Below are positions 10,102 to 19,135 of a DNA stretch of 64,000 bases, piece by piece. Every line of letters begins with the position of its first letter. Positions within the stretch are counted from its first letter, which is position 1. A program made the position numbers and the translations under genes. The stretch comes from Desulfotignum sp. (GTDB lineage Bacteria > Desulfobacterota > Desulfobacteria > Desulfobacterales > Desulfobacteraceae): positions 15,610-79,609 of the forward strand of contig JAABSA010000010.1 in assembly GCA_011390635.1 (NCBI GenBank). The letters are read 5' to 3'. A model generated the notes under the pieces. It saw only the letters and a program-made list of their open reading frames with translations, searched no databases and was not told where the DNA came from.

Positions 10102-10679
10102 TATAGATTACCTTTGAGACCGATTTCTTCTGCCGCAGGCTGCATGCCCGTAATAACTTCGAAGATCAGATCCGACAGCTCCATGTCCAGCATGACTGCG
10201 CCTTTTTTGATCACTTCCCGGTCAACCTTGGCGGCAAAGGCTTTGTCCTTGAATTTTTTTTTCACAGATTTTGCTTTTATGTCCAGGATGCTCTTAGACG
10301 GTCTTACCAGAGCGGCACTGGCCACCAGACCGGTGAGTTCATCCACTGCATACAGGGTTTTTTCCAGAGGGGTTTTGGGTTCGATATCGGTACAAATACC
10401 CCACCCATGGCTGATGACAGCCCGGATATAATCTTCGGGCCAGTTGTGTTCCTTGAACAGGTCCACACATTTGTGGCAGTGTTCATCCGGGAACTGTTCA
10501 TAATCTAAGTCATGGACAAGGCCGATGACACGCCATTTTTCTTCATCTTCTCCGAATTTTTTTGCAAAGTGGGCCATGACTGCTTCCACGGCAAGGGCAT
10601 GGCGGATCAGACCGGGTTTCTTATTGTATTTTTGTAAAAGTGACAGCGCATCATTTCGGGTGGGGATGAAATCATTCAT
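10101..10679 (-). CDS. HD-domain (HDIG-type) phosphohydrolase family protein
   Basis: 192 aa from the ATG at 10679, which has an AAGGAT ribosome site; the longer frame upstream has no such site. The HD core is visible: RHALAVEAVMAHFA (first His), then VIGLVHDLDYEQFPDEHCHKC with the His-Asp pair, and later AVISHGWGI. Such compact HD proteins are metal-dependent phosphohydrolases whose nucleotide substrate is usually unknown. The C-terminal third is rich in lysine and lacks further domains. It is the last gene of a minus-strand run starting at mobB. Confidence 0.82.
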   Translation of the reverse strand: MNDFIPTRNDALSLLQKYNKKPGLIRHALAVEAVMAHFAKKFGEDEEKWRVIGLVHDLDYEQFPDEHCHKCVDLFKEHNWPEDYIRAVISHGWGICTDIEPKTPLEKTLYAVDELTGLVASAALVRPSKSILDIKAKSVKKKFKDKAFAAKVDREVIKKGAVMLDMELSDLIFEVITGMQPAAEEIGLKGNL

Positions 10680-10716
10680 GGCAAATCCTTGTATTTTTTT
10701 TAAGGTTGGTATGTTA

Positions 10717-11592
10717 CTATTCATTTTTGGTGACAAAAATGACCCGGCATTGTTTAAAAAACAGGTGTCGTTCTGTTGCTTTTTCAATCTGTTTGGCATC
10801 GGCTGTGCTGATGACTACGGCAGTATTGTCCTTTCCGGCGATTCTCAACCCCTTGAGCACCAGGGGGTGGCTGCCCACCCGCGGATCTTCCAGAGCATTG
10901 TTCATGGAGCACAGGTATTTGCACACCCCGTGCTGCACGGCAAATTCCCGGCTGATGAACAAAGCAGAGTAAATGAGATCTCCCTGCTCACTGATAATGA
11001 CCGGGTAAAGAACAGGTTCAAATGCCAGTTCCCGGATATCCAGTATCAGTCCGGTGTACGGGATTTTTCCCGGTTCGATCTGGGGGGGGAGCTGAATTTC
11101 AGGGTTGATTTTCGGGATCTGCCGGATGTCATCGGGCAGAACCAGCTGGAGGAATCCACCGAAGATATGGGTCTGCACGATCAGTTCCACATCCATGGCA
11201 GAGGTGTAATATTGGCGGATAATGACCGCATCCCTGGCGGTTTTCTCAATTCCCGCCAGGATAACGTCATTCTGGGCGGCATAGGTCCCCACCTTCAGAT
11301 CATTGTGTATCCGGATCTGCTTCATCACATCTATAAGCTGGCGGTTTGCGTCGGCACGAGCCGATCCCGGATCCGCTTCATGGATATTGTCTTTGTTTAC
11401 CCGGGGGCCTGCCCTGCCCACAGCGGTTACGGTGCCTGTGCTCCAGTTGATGGAACCATTTTCCAGAGAAAAGATGCATTGGCCATCTTTTTGTGTCTGT
11501 CCGCAAAATGCCGTGTTCGCAAAGAAACTGAGTCCCAGAAAGAGCCAGACAAACAGACTGTTTAGGGAGATGGTGGTGAAAGAAAATTTCAT
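10717..11592 (-). CDS. Secreted LPP20-like protein of unknown function
   Basis: 291 aa from the ATG at 11592. This start gives a four-base ATGA overlap with the mobB stop and lies 6 bases after AGG; a second in-frame ATG is at 11598. An N-terminal signal peptide (hydrophobic segment ending AFCGQ) predicts export. The stretch GTVTAVGRAGPR...ADANRQLIDVMKQI resembles LPP20-like envelope proteins, a loosely defined fold. No catalytic motif is visible. The pairing with mobB is structural and may not be functional. The gene at 21450 encodes another secreted protein of broadly similar style. Confidence 0.65.
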   Translation of the reverse strand: MKFSFTTISLNSLFVWLFLGLSFFANTAFCGQTQKDGQCIFSLENGSINWSTGTVTAVGRAGPRVNKDNIHEADPGSARADANRQLIDVMKQIRIHNDLKVGTYAAQNDVILAGIEKTARDAVIIRQYYTSAMDVELIVQTHIFGGFLQLVLPDDIRQIPKINPEIQLPPQIEPGKIPYTGLILDIRELAFEPVLYPVIISEQGDLIYSALFISREFAVQHGVCKYLCSMNNALEDPRVGSHPLVLKGLRIAGKDNTAVVISTADAKQIEKATERHLFFKQCRVIFVTKNE

Positions 11593-12086
11593 GAACATCC
11601 TAAATAGCGTTCTTGGATGAATGATGCCAGAGGAGCCACATCCATCAGCCCGAATATGGGAACCCGGGGGGAAAAGTGTGAATCGGTGACAAAAGCGATT
11701 AAATCAGGGCTGTCCAGGCATAAAGGGTGCTCATGGGGCCCATCCGCGCGGAAAACTTCGATCTTGGGCAATGGCTGACGCTTGAATCCTTCGGCCAGAA
11801 TCAGGTCCATGTCAGATAAGTAAAAGCGCATTTTTTCAATATCCGTGCGCGCATCATCTTTGACCAGGGCAATTTTACGGTCCGTTATCACAAGGGAGGC
11901 TTCAGCGCCGGCTTTTTTATGGCGCCAGCTGTCTTTTCCCTTGTTGTCCAGTTCAAATCCGTCATGGGTATGTTTGACAGATCCTATGCGGTATCCCCTG
12001 TTGGTAAGTTCAGCGATGAGTTTTTCAAGGAGTGTGGTCTTTCCGGAGTTGGATTTTCCAGCTATGGAGATGATCGAAGGCGTCAT
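11589..12086 (-). CDS. mobB: Molybdopterin-guanine dinucleotide biosynthesis adaptor protein MobB
   Basis: 165 aa. The Walker A P-loop is ISIAGKSNSGKTTLLEKL at residues 6-23, followed by the family motif SVKHTHDGFELDNKGKDSWRHKKAGA and then LILAEGFKRQPLPKIEVFR. MobB is a GTPase-type partner of MobA in attaching GMP to molybdopterin or tungstopterin. That is relevant here because Mo/W enzymes are expected in this organism, though BamB-type AOR enzymes use the form without GMP. The start codon follows no strong ribosome site. Confidence 0.9.
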   Translation of the reverse strand: MTPSIISIAGKSNSGKTTLLEKLIAELTNRGYRIGSVKHTHDGFELDNKGKDSWRHKKAGAEASLVITDRKIALVKDDARTDIEKMRFYLSDMDLILAEGFKRQPLPKIEVFRADGPHEHPLCLDSPDLIAFVTDSHFSPRVPIFGLMDVAPLASFIQERYLGCS

Positions 12087-12215
12087 TGCTGTTATTCTTT
12101 GCTGCTATGGGTTTGTTTTGCATAAAATAAAGCCCATGACAGGGAAAGTCAAGGCCGGGGTAATTGCATGCAGGCCATCGGATGTAACCACATCCTGTTC
12201 AACTGCTTGATACCC

Positions 12216-12289
12216 GCCGCCTGAAGGTGCCGTGTGACCGGCCCGAGATTGTCATCTGACGGTCTTGTCACACGCCACCCTCAGACGCC
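12216..12289 (+). repeat. Dispersed hairpin element, copy A (short form)
   Basis: This 74-nt imperfect palindrome lies between divergent mobB and the shikimate kinase gene. GTGTGAC (12232-12238) pairs with GTCACAC (12267-12273), extended outward by GGTG/CACC and CTGA/TCAG. Its inner motifs are TGACCGGCCCGAGA at 12235-12248 and TCTGACGGTC at 12255-12264, shared with the elements at 16900, 22794 and 49130. AGAT/ATCT closes a 4-nt apical loop. The rest of the 355-bp gap holds a short CCTTTTTT/AAAAAAGG hairpin (about 12342-12371) and no gene. Confidence 0.8.
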
Positions 12290-12441
12290 TTGGCCAATAT
12301 ACCTGAAATCAGATCCGCATGCGATTGTCCGGGAATGCTGGCCTTTTTTCACTTGCAATGGAGAAAAAAGGATAGTATGTATATTTTATCATTTATTGAC
12401 AGAAAAAATATGTTTTAGTGCAAAATATAGGGTTTAAATTG

Positions 12442-12957
12442 ATGGAAAATAAAAAAAATATCGCCCTTATCGGCATGCCGGCCGTGGGCAAAAGCACGGT
12501 GGGGGTGCTGCTGGCCAAAAAGATCGGGTTTGATTTCATGGATACCGATATTGTCATCCAGGCAAAAGAGCAAAAAACCCTTGCCCAGATCATTGCCAGT
12601 CACGGCATGGACCGGTTTCTGGAAATCGAAAAGCTGCATCTTATGGAAATTGACTGCAAAAGTCACGTGATTGCCACCGGCGGCAGTGTCATATACAAGG
12701 CTGAGGCCATGCGCCACCTGGCAGAAACCTGTGTAAAAGTCTATCTGTCCGTTGATCTGGATGTCCTTAAAACCCGGCTGTCTGATGTCATTACCCGGGG
12801 GGTGGCCATTGCACCGGGGAAAAGCATTGATGACCTTTTTGCGGAAAGAACACCGCTGTATGCAGCCTGGGCAGACTTGACCATCCACTGCAGCAGGATG
12901 GCTCCGGAGCAGGTGGCATCAGCAGTTGTCCAGGCCCTGCCGGATCTCAGCGGATGA
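12442..12957 (+). CDS. aroK: Shikimate kinase family protein
   Basis: 171 aa from the ATG at 12442; a GTG at 12418 is an alternative start, and neither has a strong ribosome site. The Walker A motif is IGMPAVGKSTVGVLLA at the N-terminus, followed by FMDTDIVI (shikimate-binding Asp pair) and the substrate loop VIATGGSVI, where canonical AroK has GGG. The usual lid sequence TRP is replaced by ITRGVAIAPGKSID. The product would phosphorylate shikimate for chorismate synthesis, but the altered loop and lid leave room for a different small-molecule kinase. It converges on nrdG with an 11-base overlap. Confidence 0.72.
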   Translation: MENKKNIALIGMPAVGKSTVGVLLAKKIGFDFMDTDIVIQAKEQKTLAQIIASHGMDRFLEIEKLHLMEIDCKSHVIATGGSVIYKAEAMRHLAETCVKVYLSVDLDVLKTRLSDVITRGVAIAPGKSIDDLFAERTPLYAAWADLTIHCSRMAPEQVASAVVQALPDLSG

Positions 12958-13657
12958 TTACTGTTTTTACTGTTTTTTGGGCTATGGCTTTGAGTCCCTG
13001 GATTTCCAGGTCTGAAAAGAACCGGTCTGCCTGCCGGGAAAAATGCGGGTCCAGCATCTGTACATTCTTAGAACATTTCTGGAGCACATATTTTTGTGCC
13101 CCCATGATCCGCCGGCATATTTTTTCCATGATCTCTTCTGTGATAAACGGCCTGACACAGGTGGTGCGAAATTCATATGCCGGGGCTTTTGCCATGATCA
13201 CATTCATGCTTTCCTCTATGGCATCTACAGTCAGACTGGTTTTTATGATGTCAGGATACAGGTTGAAATCGGTTTTGATATCCATGGCAACATAATCCAC
13301 CAGATCCATATCGAGCAAATGGGCCAGCACTTCCGGCCGTGATCCGTTGGAATCCAGTTTGACGGCCAACCCCATATCCTTGATCCGGCTGATGAAAGGA
13401 ACGAGGTCGGGCTGCAGACAGGGTTCGCCCCCGGTGATGACCACCCCGTCTATCAGGTCTTTTCTGGAGGAGATAAAGGAAAAGATTTCCTCGACGTCAT
13501 GGTGTCCGGTCCCGGTGACAGGACCGGACACAAGCGCGGGGTTGTGGCAATAGGGACACCTGAAATTGCATCCCATGGTAAACACGACACATGCGATGGT
13601 CCCTGGAAAATCAATCAAAGAATTTTTCTGGAATCCGCCGATACGCAAGGTTATCAC
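12947..13657 (-). CDS. nrdG: Anaerobic ribonucleotide reductase-activating radical SAM protein
   Basis: 236 aa. The radical-SAM motif CX3CX2C is MGCNFRCPYCHNPALV near residue 30, preceded by FQKNSLIDFPGTIACVVFT, typical of NrdG/PflA-like activases. GVVITGGEPCLQPDL and KLDSNGSRPEVL complete the partial TIM barrel. It installs the glycyl radical on NrdD using SAM. It is longer than E. coli NrdG (154 aa) and belongs to the longer class found with NrdD in strict anaerobes. Its start overlaps the nrdD stop by four bases, so the two are coupled. Confidence 0.92.
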   Translation of the reverse strand: MITLRIGGFQKNSLIDFPGTIACVVFTMGCNFRCPYCHNPALVSGPVTGTGHHDVEEIFSFISSRKDLIDGVVITGGEPCLQPDLVPFISRIKDMGLAVKLDSNGSRPEVLAHLLDMDLVDYVAMDIKTDFNLYPDIIKTSLTVDAIEESMNVIMAKAPAYEFRTTCVRPFITEEIMEKICRRIMGAQKYVLQKCSKNVQMLDPHFSRQADRFFSDLEIQGLKAIAQKTVKTVIIR

Positions 13658-15744
13658 GCAACCTTAAAGGTCTTTCGCATGGCAAACTCGGTCTGTTTGC
13701 CGTTGTTCCATTGTCCCACCGGCCGCAGGTATCCCACCACCCTGGAATAGATTTCCGTATCTGCATCACAGGTGCCGCATCTGGCATGTTCTCCTGCAAT
13801 ATACCCGTGGGCCGGGCAGATGGAAAAGGTGGGGGTCAGGGTGAAATAGGGCAGTTTGAATGTGTTGGACACCTTGCTTACCAGCTGTTTGACCACCTCG
13901 ATGTCGCTGACCTCTTCTCCCAGAAACAAATGCTGGACCGTACCGCCGGTGTATTTGGTCTGGAGGGGATCCTGGAGCTCTAAGGCCTCGAAAAGATCGT
14001 CCGTGTAATTCACCGGCAGGTGGGTGGAGTTGGTATAGAACGGATCACTGCCCTGCTGATACTGGGCTTCATTGGCACAGATGATATCTGAAAATTTCTT
14101 TTTGTCCAGATTGGCAAACCGGTAGGTGGTTCCTTCGGCCGGGGTGGCTTCCAGGTTGAAGATTTCATCGGTTTCTGCCTGGAGCGCTTCGATTTTTTGG
14201 CGCATATGGTCCATGACCCGCACGGCAAAAGTCTGGCCATCGGGGGTGGCAATGCCCTGATCCATGAAGTTGACGCAGGCTTCATTCATGCCCAGGATAC
14301 CAATGGTGGAAAAATGGTTGCGCCAGTAAACCCCGGTACTTTCCTTTATTTTTCTCAAGTAGAACTTGGAATAGGGGTACAGATCCCCATTGGTGAACTT
14401 TTCCAGGATTTTGCGCTTGATGCGCAAAGAGTCTGCCGCAATCTGGATCAGATTGTCCAGGCGCTGTAAAAAATCGGTTTCATCTTCGGCCAGATACCCG
14501 ATTCTGGGCAGATTCAGGGTGACCACGCCGATGGACCCGGTCAACGGATTGGCACCAAACAGCCCCCCGCCCCGTTTGCGCAGTTCCCGGTTGTCCAGGC
14601 GCAGACGGCAGCACATGGATCTGGCATCTTCCGGTGACATGTCGGAGTTGACAAAATTCGAAAAATAGGGGATCCCGTATTTTCCGGTCATTTTCCAGAC
14701 ATTTTCCAGATTGGGGTTGTTCCAGTCAAAGTCCCGGGTGATATTATAGGTGGGAATGGGAAAGGTGAAGACCCGGCCCTTGGCATCTCCTTCCATCATG
14801 ACCGCGGCAAAGGCTGCATTGATCATGTCCATCTCTTCTTGATACCCGCCATAGGTGTCTTCTCTGTATTTTCCACCGATGATGACGGGGGAATCCTTGA
14901 GGGTGATCGGCACGTTCAGGTCCATGGTGATATTGGTAAACGGGGTCTGGAACCCCACGCGGGTGGGGATGTTGATGTTAAAGACAAATTCCTGGAGGGC
15001 CTGTTTGACCTCTTTGTAACTGAGGTGATCTTCTCTGACAAAAGGGGCCAGCAGGGTGTCGAAATTGGACATGGCCTGGGCACCGGCCGCTTCTCCCTGG
15101 AGGGTATAAAAAAAGTTGACGATCTGGCCCAGCGCACTTCTGAAATGTTTGGGCGGAGAGGATTCCACCTTTCCGGCCACGCCCTTGAACCCTTCCAGGA
15201 GAAGATCCTGTAGATCCCAGCCCACGCAGTACACAGACAAAAGGCTTAAGTCATGGAGGTGAATGTCTCCATTGTAATGGGCATCCCGAACAATCGGGGG
15301 ATAGATTTTGTTGAGCCAGTATTCTGCGGTTATGTCAGACGAAATGTAATTGTTCAAACCCTGGAGGGAGTAACTCATATTGCTGTTTTCCTTAACCTTC
15401 CAGTCCATCTGGGAGATATAGGACTCCATGAGATCCACATTTTCTTTGATGGCTATTTTGCGGATCTGGTTGTGCTGTTCCCGGTAGATGATATAGGCTT
15501 TGGCGGTTTTGTAAAACGGGGAGTCCAGCAATACCCGCTCCACGATGTCCTGGATTTCTTCCACCTCGGGAACCGGTCCCAGCTGCAGATCCCGGGCCAG
15601 CGTAAGAACCCTGAGCGTCAGTTTTCTGGCTTCCCTGCCGTTGAATTCGCCAGTGGCTTTGCCTGCTTTTTCAATGGCTCTGGTAATTTTCGAAGAATCA
15701 AATTCAGACACCCGTCCGTCCCGTTTTTTTATTTGGTCAAACAT
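13654..15744 (-). CDS. nrdD: Anaerobic (class III) ribonucleoside-triphosphate reductase
   Basis: 696 aa. The N-terminal ATP-cone covers residues 1-95 (RDGRVSEFDSSKITRAIEKAG). The C-terminal glycyl-radical loop is SRVVGYLRPVGQWNNGKQ, with the radical Gly in VVGYL. A zinc-type site sits at SICPAHGYIAGE...CGTC. The enzyme reduces NTPs to dNTPs without oxygen and is activated by the NrdG gene directly downstream. Two NrdR boxes upstream (15843-15889) indicate dATP/NrdR control. Confidence 0.95.
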   Translation of the reverse strand: MFDQIKKRDGRVSEFDSSKITRAIEKAGKATGEFNGREARKLTLRVLTLARDLQLGPVPEVEEIQDIVERVLLDSPFYKTAKAYIIYREQHNQIRKIAIKENVDLMESYISQMDWKVKENSNMSYSLQGLNNYISSDITAEYWLNKIYPPIVRDAHYNGDIHLHDLSLLSVYCVGWDLQDLLLEGFKGVAGKVESSPPKHFRSALGQIVNFFYTLQGEAAGAQAMSNFDTLLAPFVREDHLSYKEVKQALQEFVFNINIPTRVGFQTPFTNITMDLNVPITLKDSPVIIGGKYREDTYGGYQEEMDMINAAFAAVMMEGDAKGRVFTFPIPTYNITRDFDWNNPNLENVWKMTGKYGIPYFSNFVNSDMSPEDARSMCCRLRLDNRELRKRGGGLFGANPLTGSIGVVTLNLPRIGYLAEDETDFLQRLDNLIQIAADSLRIKRKILEKFTNGDLYPYSKFYLRKIKESTGVYWRNHFSTIGILGMNEACVNFMDQGIATPDGQTFAVRVMDHMRQKIEALQAETDEIFNLEATPAEGTTYRFANLDKKKFSDIICANEAQYQQGSDPFYTNSTHLPVNYTDDLFEALELQDPLQTKYTGGTVQHLFLGEEVSDIEVVKQLVSKVSNTFKLPYFTLTPTFSICPAHGYIAGEHARCGTCDADTEIYSRVVGYLRPVGQWNNGKQTEFAMRKTFKVA

Positions 15745-15842
15745 ATCCCTACCTCTTGAAATCAGATTGAAATTGACATACCCTCACACCTGTCTTCACC
15801 CTGTGCCCCAACCGGGTTTGCGTGACTGACAGTAAACAAATT

Positions 15843-15889
15843 AAACAATATGTTGTTGGTTGTCAATAAGAAAATACTATATATAGTGG
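15843..15889 (-). promoter_or_regulatory. Pair of NrdR boxes upstream of nrdDG
   Basis: Two 16-bp sites fit the NrdR consensus acaCwAtATaTwGtgt: box 1 at 15843-15858 with core CAATATGTTG, and box 2 at 15874-15889 with core CTATATATAG inside the perfect palindrome ACTATATATAGT. Their starts are 31 bp apart, the three-turn spacing usual for NrdR. They lie about 100-145 bp before the nrdD start. Confidence 0.8.
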
Positions 15890-15926
15890 CATTACCATGG
15901 AGTAACCCAAAAGAGACCACACAGCC

Positions 15927-16175
15927 ATGCATCTGGACCAAAACCCTTTTTTCAGAAAAGCCATTACGCCCTGGTATGATTCCAAGCCTGCCTGCTGGAT
16001 GGTGATGGGTTTCATGCTCATTGTGTTTGTGTTTGCTTTGGCCGGTATGGCTGTGGCATCTAAGGATCCCGCCTTGAATGAGGATGTCTGGTTTCCGGGC
16101 ACGCTGGCGGTTTTGTCATTTTTTCTCATGGTCAAAATATTTTTCAGGATGCGGCGCCGATCCAGAAATGACTGA
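15927..16175 (+). CDS. Small two-helix membrane protein of unknown function
   Basis: 82 aa. Two hydrophobic segments are seen, at residues 22-43 (WMVMGFMLIVFVFALAGMAVA) and 54-70 (WFPGTLAVLSFFLMVKIFF), with a basic cytoplasmic tail RMRRRSRND. The loop between them is short and acidic. I do not recognise a family. The gene runs divergently from nrdD, converges with the NUDIX gene, and ends one base before that gene's stop. A purine-rich AAAGAGA precedes the start. Confidence 0.6.
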   Translation: MHLDQNPFFRKAITPWYDSKPACWMVMGFMLIVFVFALAGMAVASKDPALNEDVWFPGTLAVLSFFLMVKIFFRMRRRSRND

Positions 16176-16808
16176 TCAAACCGGATGTTTGGACTGGATC
16201 AATACCTCCAGCAGGTGGTGGACAATTTTGGCAGTCACCCCCCAGATCACCACATCTTCAAAGGGATAGGTCAGTTCCATGACATTGGGGCGCTGCCCGG
16301 CATATCCTTTTTCCCGGTGCAGTGCCAGCAGATGGTCCACAGGAATCTGAAAAACCCGGCTGATTTCCGCTGCATCAGACCGTATGGCTTCCTGCTGGTT
16401 CCAGATCCCGGCAAATGCCTGGATATCTTTGTTGTTGATGGTCTGAAAATGACCGATGGAGCCTAAAACCGCCACATTTTCCGGGTGGATGCACAGCTCT
16501 TCTTGCAGTTCCCGCAAGGCGGTTTCCAAAGGCCCGGCATCCGTCTTGTCCACATGCCCGCCGGGAAATGCCATCTGGTTGCGCCAGGGATACCCTGCCA
16601 CATCGGCTTTCTGTATGAACAACAGGTCCATGCTTTTTGCATGGCATAAAAACAGGGCAATGACAGCAGTGGATTCAAACCGCTCCGGATCAGGCGGCGA
16701 CGGGTGCACAGCCCGGTCTAAGGCAGATCGGATCTGGTATATGCATCCATTGGTATGGGCCAGCATCTTTTCCATGATCAGCAACAATACCAGGGAAAGC
16801 GTTTGCAT
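16176..16808 (-). CDS. NUDIX hydrolase, CoA pyrophosphatase-like
   Basis: 210 aa. The NUDIX box is GGHVDKTDAGPLETALRELQEEL, with the catalytic REUxEE helix, near residues 83-105. The preceding AFPGGHVD and the spacing to TALRE resemble the CoA-diphosphatase (NudL/YeaB) subgroup, which cleaves CoA to phosphopantetheine and ADP. Substrate is inferred only. A downstream in-frame Met at codon 12 is an alternative start. It is transcribed away from htpG. Confidence 0.82.
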   Translation of the reverse strand: MQTLSLVLLLIMEKMLAHTNGCIYQIRSALDRAVHPSPPDPERFESTAVIALFLCHAKSMDLLFIQKADVAGYPWRNQMAFPGGHVDKTDAGPLETALRELQEELCIHPENVAVLGSIGHFQTINNKDIQAFAGIWNQQEAIRSDAAEISRVFQIPVDHLLALHREKGYAGQRPNVMELTYPFEDVVIWGVTAKIVHHLLEVLIQSKHPV

Positions 16809-16899
16809 GTCAAACCCTGGTGCAACTGAATATTTGCCATAAGTGTATCAGTTATTCAATCGTTCCATCGTTCCATGAAGTATCCTGATCAAAAACCCG

Positions 16900-17063
16900 C
16901 CCCGGGATGTGTGTCGTGACCGGCCCGAGACCCTGCGTGGGCCTGTTCTCATCAGCACAACCATACAGCACACCAAACACTCGGGTCGAAAGCCGGACAT
17001 TCCAGCATATCCGGCCAGGCCCCCTCCGGCTCTGACGGTCCTGTCACAGCACACATCCCGGGG
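16900..17063 (+). repeat. Dispersed hairpin element, copy B (long form)
   Basis: This 164-nt element lies in the 404-bp gap between the NUDIX gene and htpG. CCCCGGGATGTGTG (from 16900) pairs with CACACATCCCGGGG (to 17063), then TGAC with GTCA inside. Shared inner motifs are TGACCGGCCCGAGA (16917-16930) and TCTGACGGTC (17031-17040). The long form adds CCTGCGTGGGCC (16932-16943), whose GGGCCTG pairs with CAGGCCC near 17016-17022, and an inner GCCGGA/TCCGGC hairpin. Bases 16809-16899 hold only a tandem CGTTCCAT pair and no gene. Confidence 0.8.
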
Positions 17064-17212
17064 ATTCCAGTCAATGTGCTTGTGATAAACAATCCATTAT
17101 AGCAAATAGTCAGTGGTGTAATTTGAAACTTGACATTCTTGTTTTCGCTACAATTATTAGAAAAAAATTATTTAACGTGATGCAAACATAACATATTGAA
17201 ACAGGAGTGATC

Positions 17213-19135
17213 ATGGGAGAAAAGAAAACACGTAAATTTAAAACCGAAGTCCAGCAGCTGCTGCGCCTGATCATCAATTCTTTGTATTCCAACAAGGAGA
17301 TTTTTGTGCGCGAACTCATATCCAATGCCTCTGATGCCATTGACAAGGCACGGTTTGAAGAGCAGACCAAACCGGAACTGTTCAGCGATGACACCGACTA
17401 TAAGATTCGCCTGGCAGTGGATCAGGAAAAAAAGACTTTTACCATTACAGACAATGGTATCGGCATGACCTTTGATGAGGTCAACGAGAATATCGGCACC
17501 ATTGCCAAATCAGGAACCGCAGCCTTTATGGAGGCCCTGGAAAAATCCAAGAATGAAACAAATCTGACCCCGGAACTCATCGGCCAGTTTGGTGTGGGTT
17601 TTTATTCCGCCTTTATTGTGGCGGATAAAATCTGTCTGGAAACCCGTGCTGCGGGTGCGGAAAAAGGGGTGAGGTGGGAATCCGACGGACAGGGTACCTA
17701 TACGGTTCAAGAGATCGAAAAAAAGGACCGGGGCACCACAATCACCCTGTTTTTGAAAGAAGGCGAAGAGGGGGACCAGGATTTCACCGATGAATACACG
17801 ATCCAGCATATCGTGAAAAAACATTCGGATTTTGTGACCTATCCGGTGATCATGAAAATGGAAAAAAGTGAGCCCATTCCGGAAAATGAAATCATAAAGG
17901 ACAAGGATGGCAAGCCAATTGGAGATACCTTCAGGAAGGTGAGAAAAGACGAAACCCTCAACTCCATGAAAGCCATCTGGGCCAAACCAAAAGAAGAGGT
18001 CACAGAAGAAGAGCATGAAGAGTTTTACAAACACATCAGTCACAACTGGGATAAACCCCTGGAAATAATCCATAAAAAATTTGAAGGGGTGACCGAATAT
18101 GATGTGTTGATGTACATCCCTTCCAAGGCGCCCTTTGATCTGTTCCGGCCCGAGCGCAAACACGGGATGCAGCTGTATTGCAAGCGCGTTTTTATCATGG
18201 ATGACTGCAAGGAGCTGTTGCCCGACTATCTGGGATTTGTCCAGGGAGTTGTGGATGCACCGGACCTGAACCTGAACGTGAGCAGGGAAATTCTCCAGGA
18301 AGACCGGCTGGTGCGCAACATTAAAAAGAACCTGGTCAAAAAGATTTTTTCCACCCTGGAAGAGATGGATAAAGAAAAATATGAAGAATTTTACAATGAA
18401 TTCGGCCAGGCCCTGAAGGCCGGTATTCCGACTGATTTTGCCAACAAGGAGCGCCTGGCAGCCCTGCTAAGGTATAAGACCACCAAGTCCGGGGACAAAT
18501 ATGTGACCCTGGATGAATATATCGAAAACATGAAAGAGGACCAGAAGGAAATTTTCTACCTCACCGGCGAGAGCCTCACCTCCCTGATGAACTCCCCGCT
18601 GCTGGAATCTTTGAAAGCCAAGGATTATGAAGTGCTGCTCATGGTGGATCCCATAGATGAGTGGGTGACCCAGTCCTTGACCGAATACAAGGAAAAGAAG
18701 CTCAAGAGTGCTGAAAAAGGCGATTTGGACGTGGAAAAGGTGGATGATGAAAAGAAAAATGAATATTCCGCCCTGTTGTCTTTTCTCAAGGGAAAACTGG
18801 AAGAAAAAGTCAAGGATGTGGTGGTATCCAATCGGCTCAAGGACTCCATTTCCTGTCTGTCCGGAGATGACTGGGGCATGAGCGCCTATATGGAAAAAAT
18901 ACTCAAGGCGTCCGGCCAGAAAACACCCGAGCAAAAACGGGTCATGGAGGTCAATGTCAACCATCCGGTCATGGCAAAGATCAAAGAAATATTTGAAACC
19001 GATACCACCAATCCGGTACTCACCGATTACAGTGATCTGTTGTTTGATGTGGCCGTGATCAGTGAGGGGGGCAAGCTGGATAATCCGTCCCGGTTCTCCA
19101 AACTCATGGGGGATCTCATGGCCAAAGCCATATGA
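17213..19135 (+). CDS. htpG: Chaperone HtpG (bacterial Hsp90)
   Basis: 640 aa from the ATG at 17213, five bases after CAGGAG. The N-terminal GHKL ATPase is plain: [15 protein letters not shown] (Asn metal ligand), [24 protein letters not shown]. The middle domain carries [13 protein letters not shown], with the catalytic Arg region. The C-terminal dimerisation domain extends to the end, and an acidic/lysine-rich linker lies near residues 500-525. It is an ATP-dependent cytosolic chaperone. It starts a coupled run htpG-rimO-polyprenyl synthase, with four-base ATGA overlaps. A possible TTGACA lies at 17130-17135. Confidence 0.97.
   Translation: MGEKKTRKFKTEVQQLLRLIINSLYSNKEIFVRELISNASDAIDKARFEEQTKPELFSDDTDYKIRLAVDQEKKTFTITDNGIGMTFDEVNENIGTIAKSGTAAFMEALEKSKNETNLTPELIGQFGVGFYSAFIVADKICLETRAAGAEKGVRWESDGQGTYTVQEIEKKDRGTTITLFLKEGEEGDQDFTDEYTIQHIVKKHSDFVTYPVIMKMEKSEPIPENEIIKDKDGKPIGDTFRKVRKDETLNSMKAIWAKPKEEVTEEEHEEFYKHISHNWDKPLEIIHKKFEGVTEYDVLMYIPSKAPFDLFRPERKHGMQLYCKRVFIMDDCKELLPDYLGFVQGVVDAPDLNLNVSREILQEDRLVRNIKKNLVKKIFSTLEEMDKEKYEEFYNEFGQALKAGIPTDFANKERLAALLRYKTTKSGDKYVTLDEYIENMKEDQKEIFYLTGESLTSLMNSPLLESLKAKDYEVLLMVDPIDEWVTQSLTEYKEKKLKSAEKGDLDVEKVDDEKKNEYSALLSFLKGKLEEKVKDVVVSNRLKDSISCLSGDDWGMSAYMEKILKASGQKTPEQKRVMEVNVNHPVMAKIKEIFETDTTNPVLTDYSDLLFDVAVISEGGKLDNPSRFSKLMGDLMAKAI

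Noticed and set aside
10525-11565. 346-aa plus-strand open frame
   Set aside because: It is the antisense shadow of the HD-domain and secreted-protein genes, whose starts, overlaps and signal peptide are well supported.
12216-12289. Hairpin elements as integron attC sites
   Set aside because: attC sites conserve short core sites at their ends with variable middles; here the ends vary and the inside is conserved, and no integrase or cassette array is present.
17130-17160. Heat-shock (sigma-32 or CIRCE) control site for htpG
   Set aside because: No TTAGCACTC/GAGTGCTAA pair is present and the match to sigma-32 elements is weak; only a partial TTGACA is seen.
18144-18160. Fifth copy of the hairpin element (CGGCCCGAG) inside htpG
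   Set aside because: The match is limited to the left motif, lies in conserved HtpG coding sequence, and has no right motif or stem around it.
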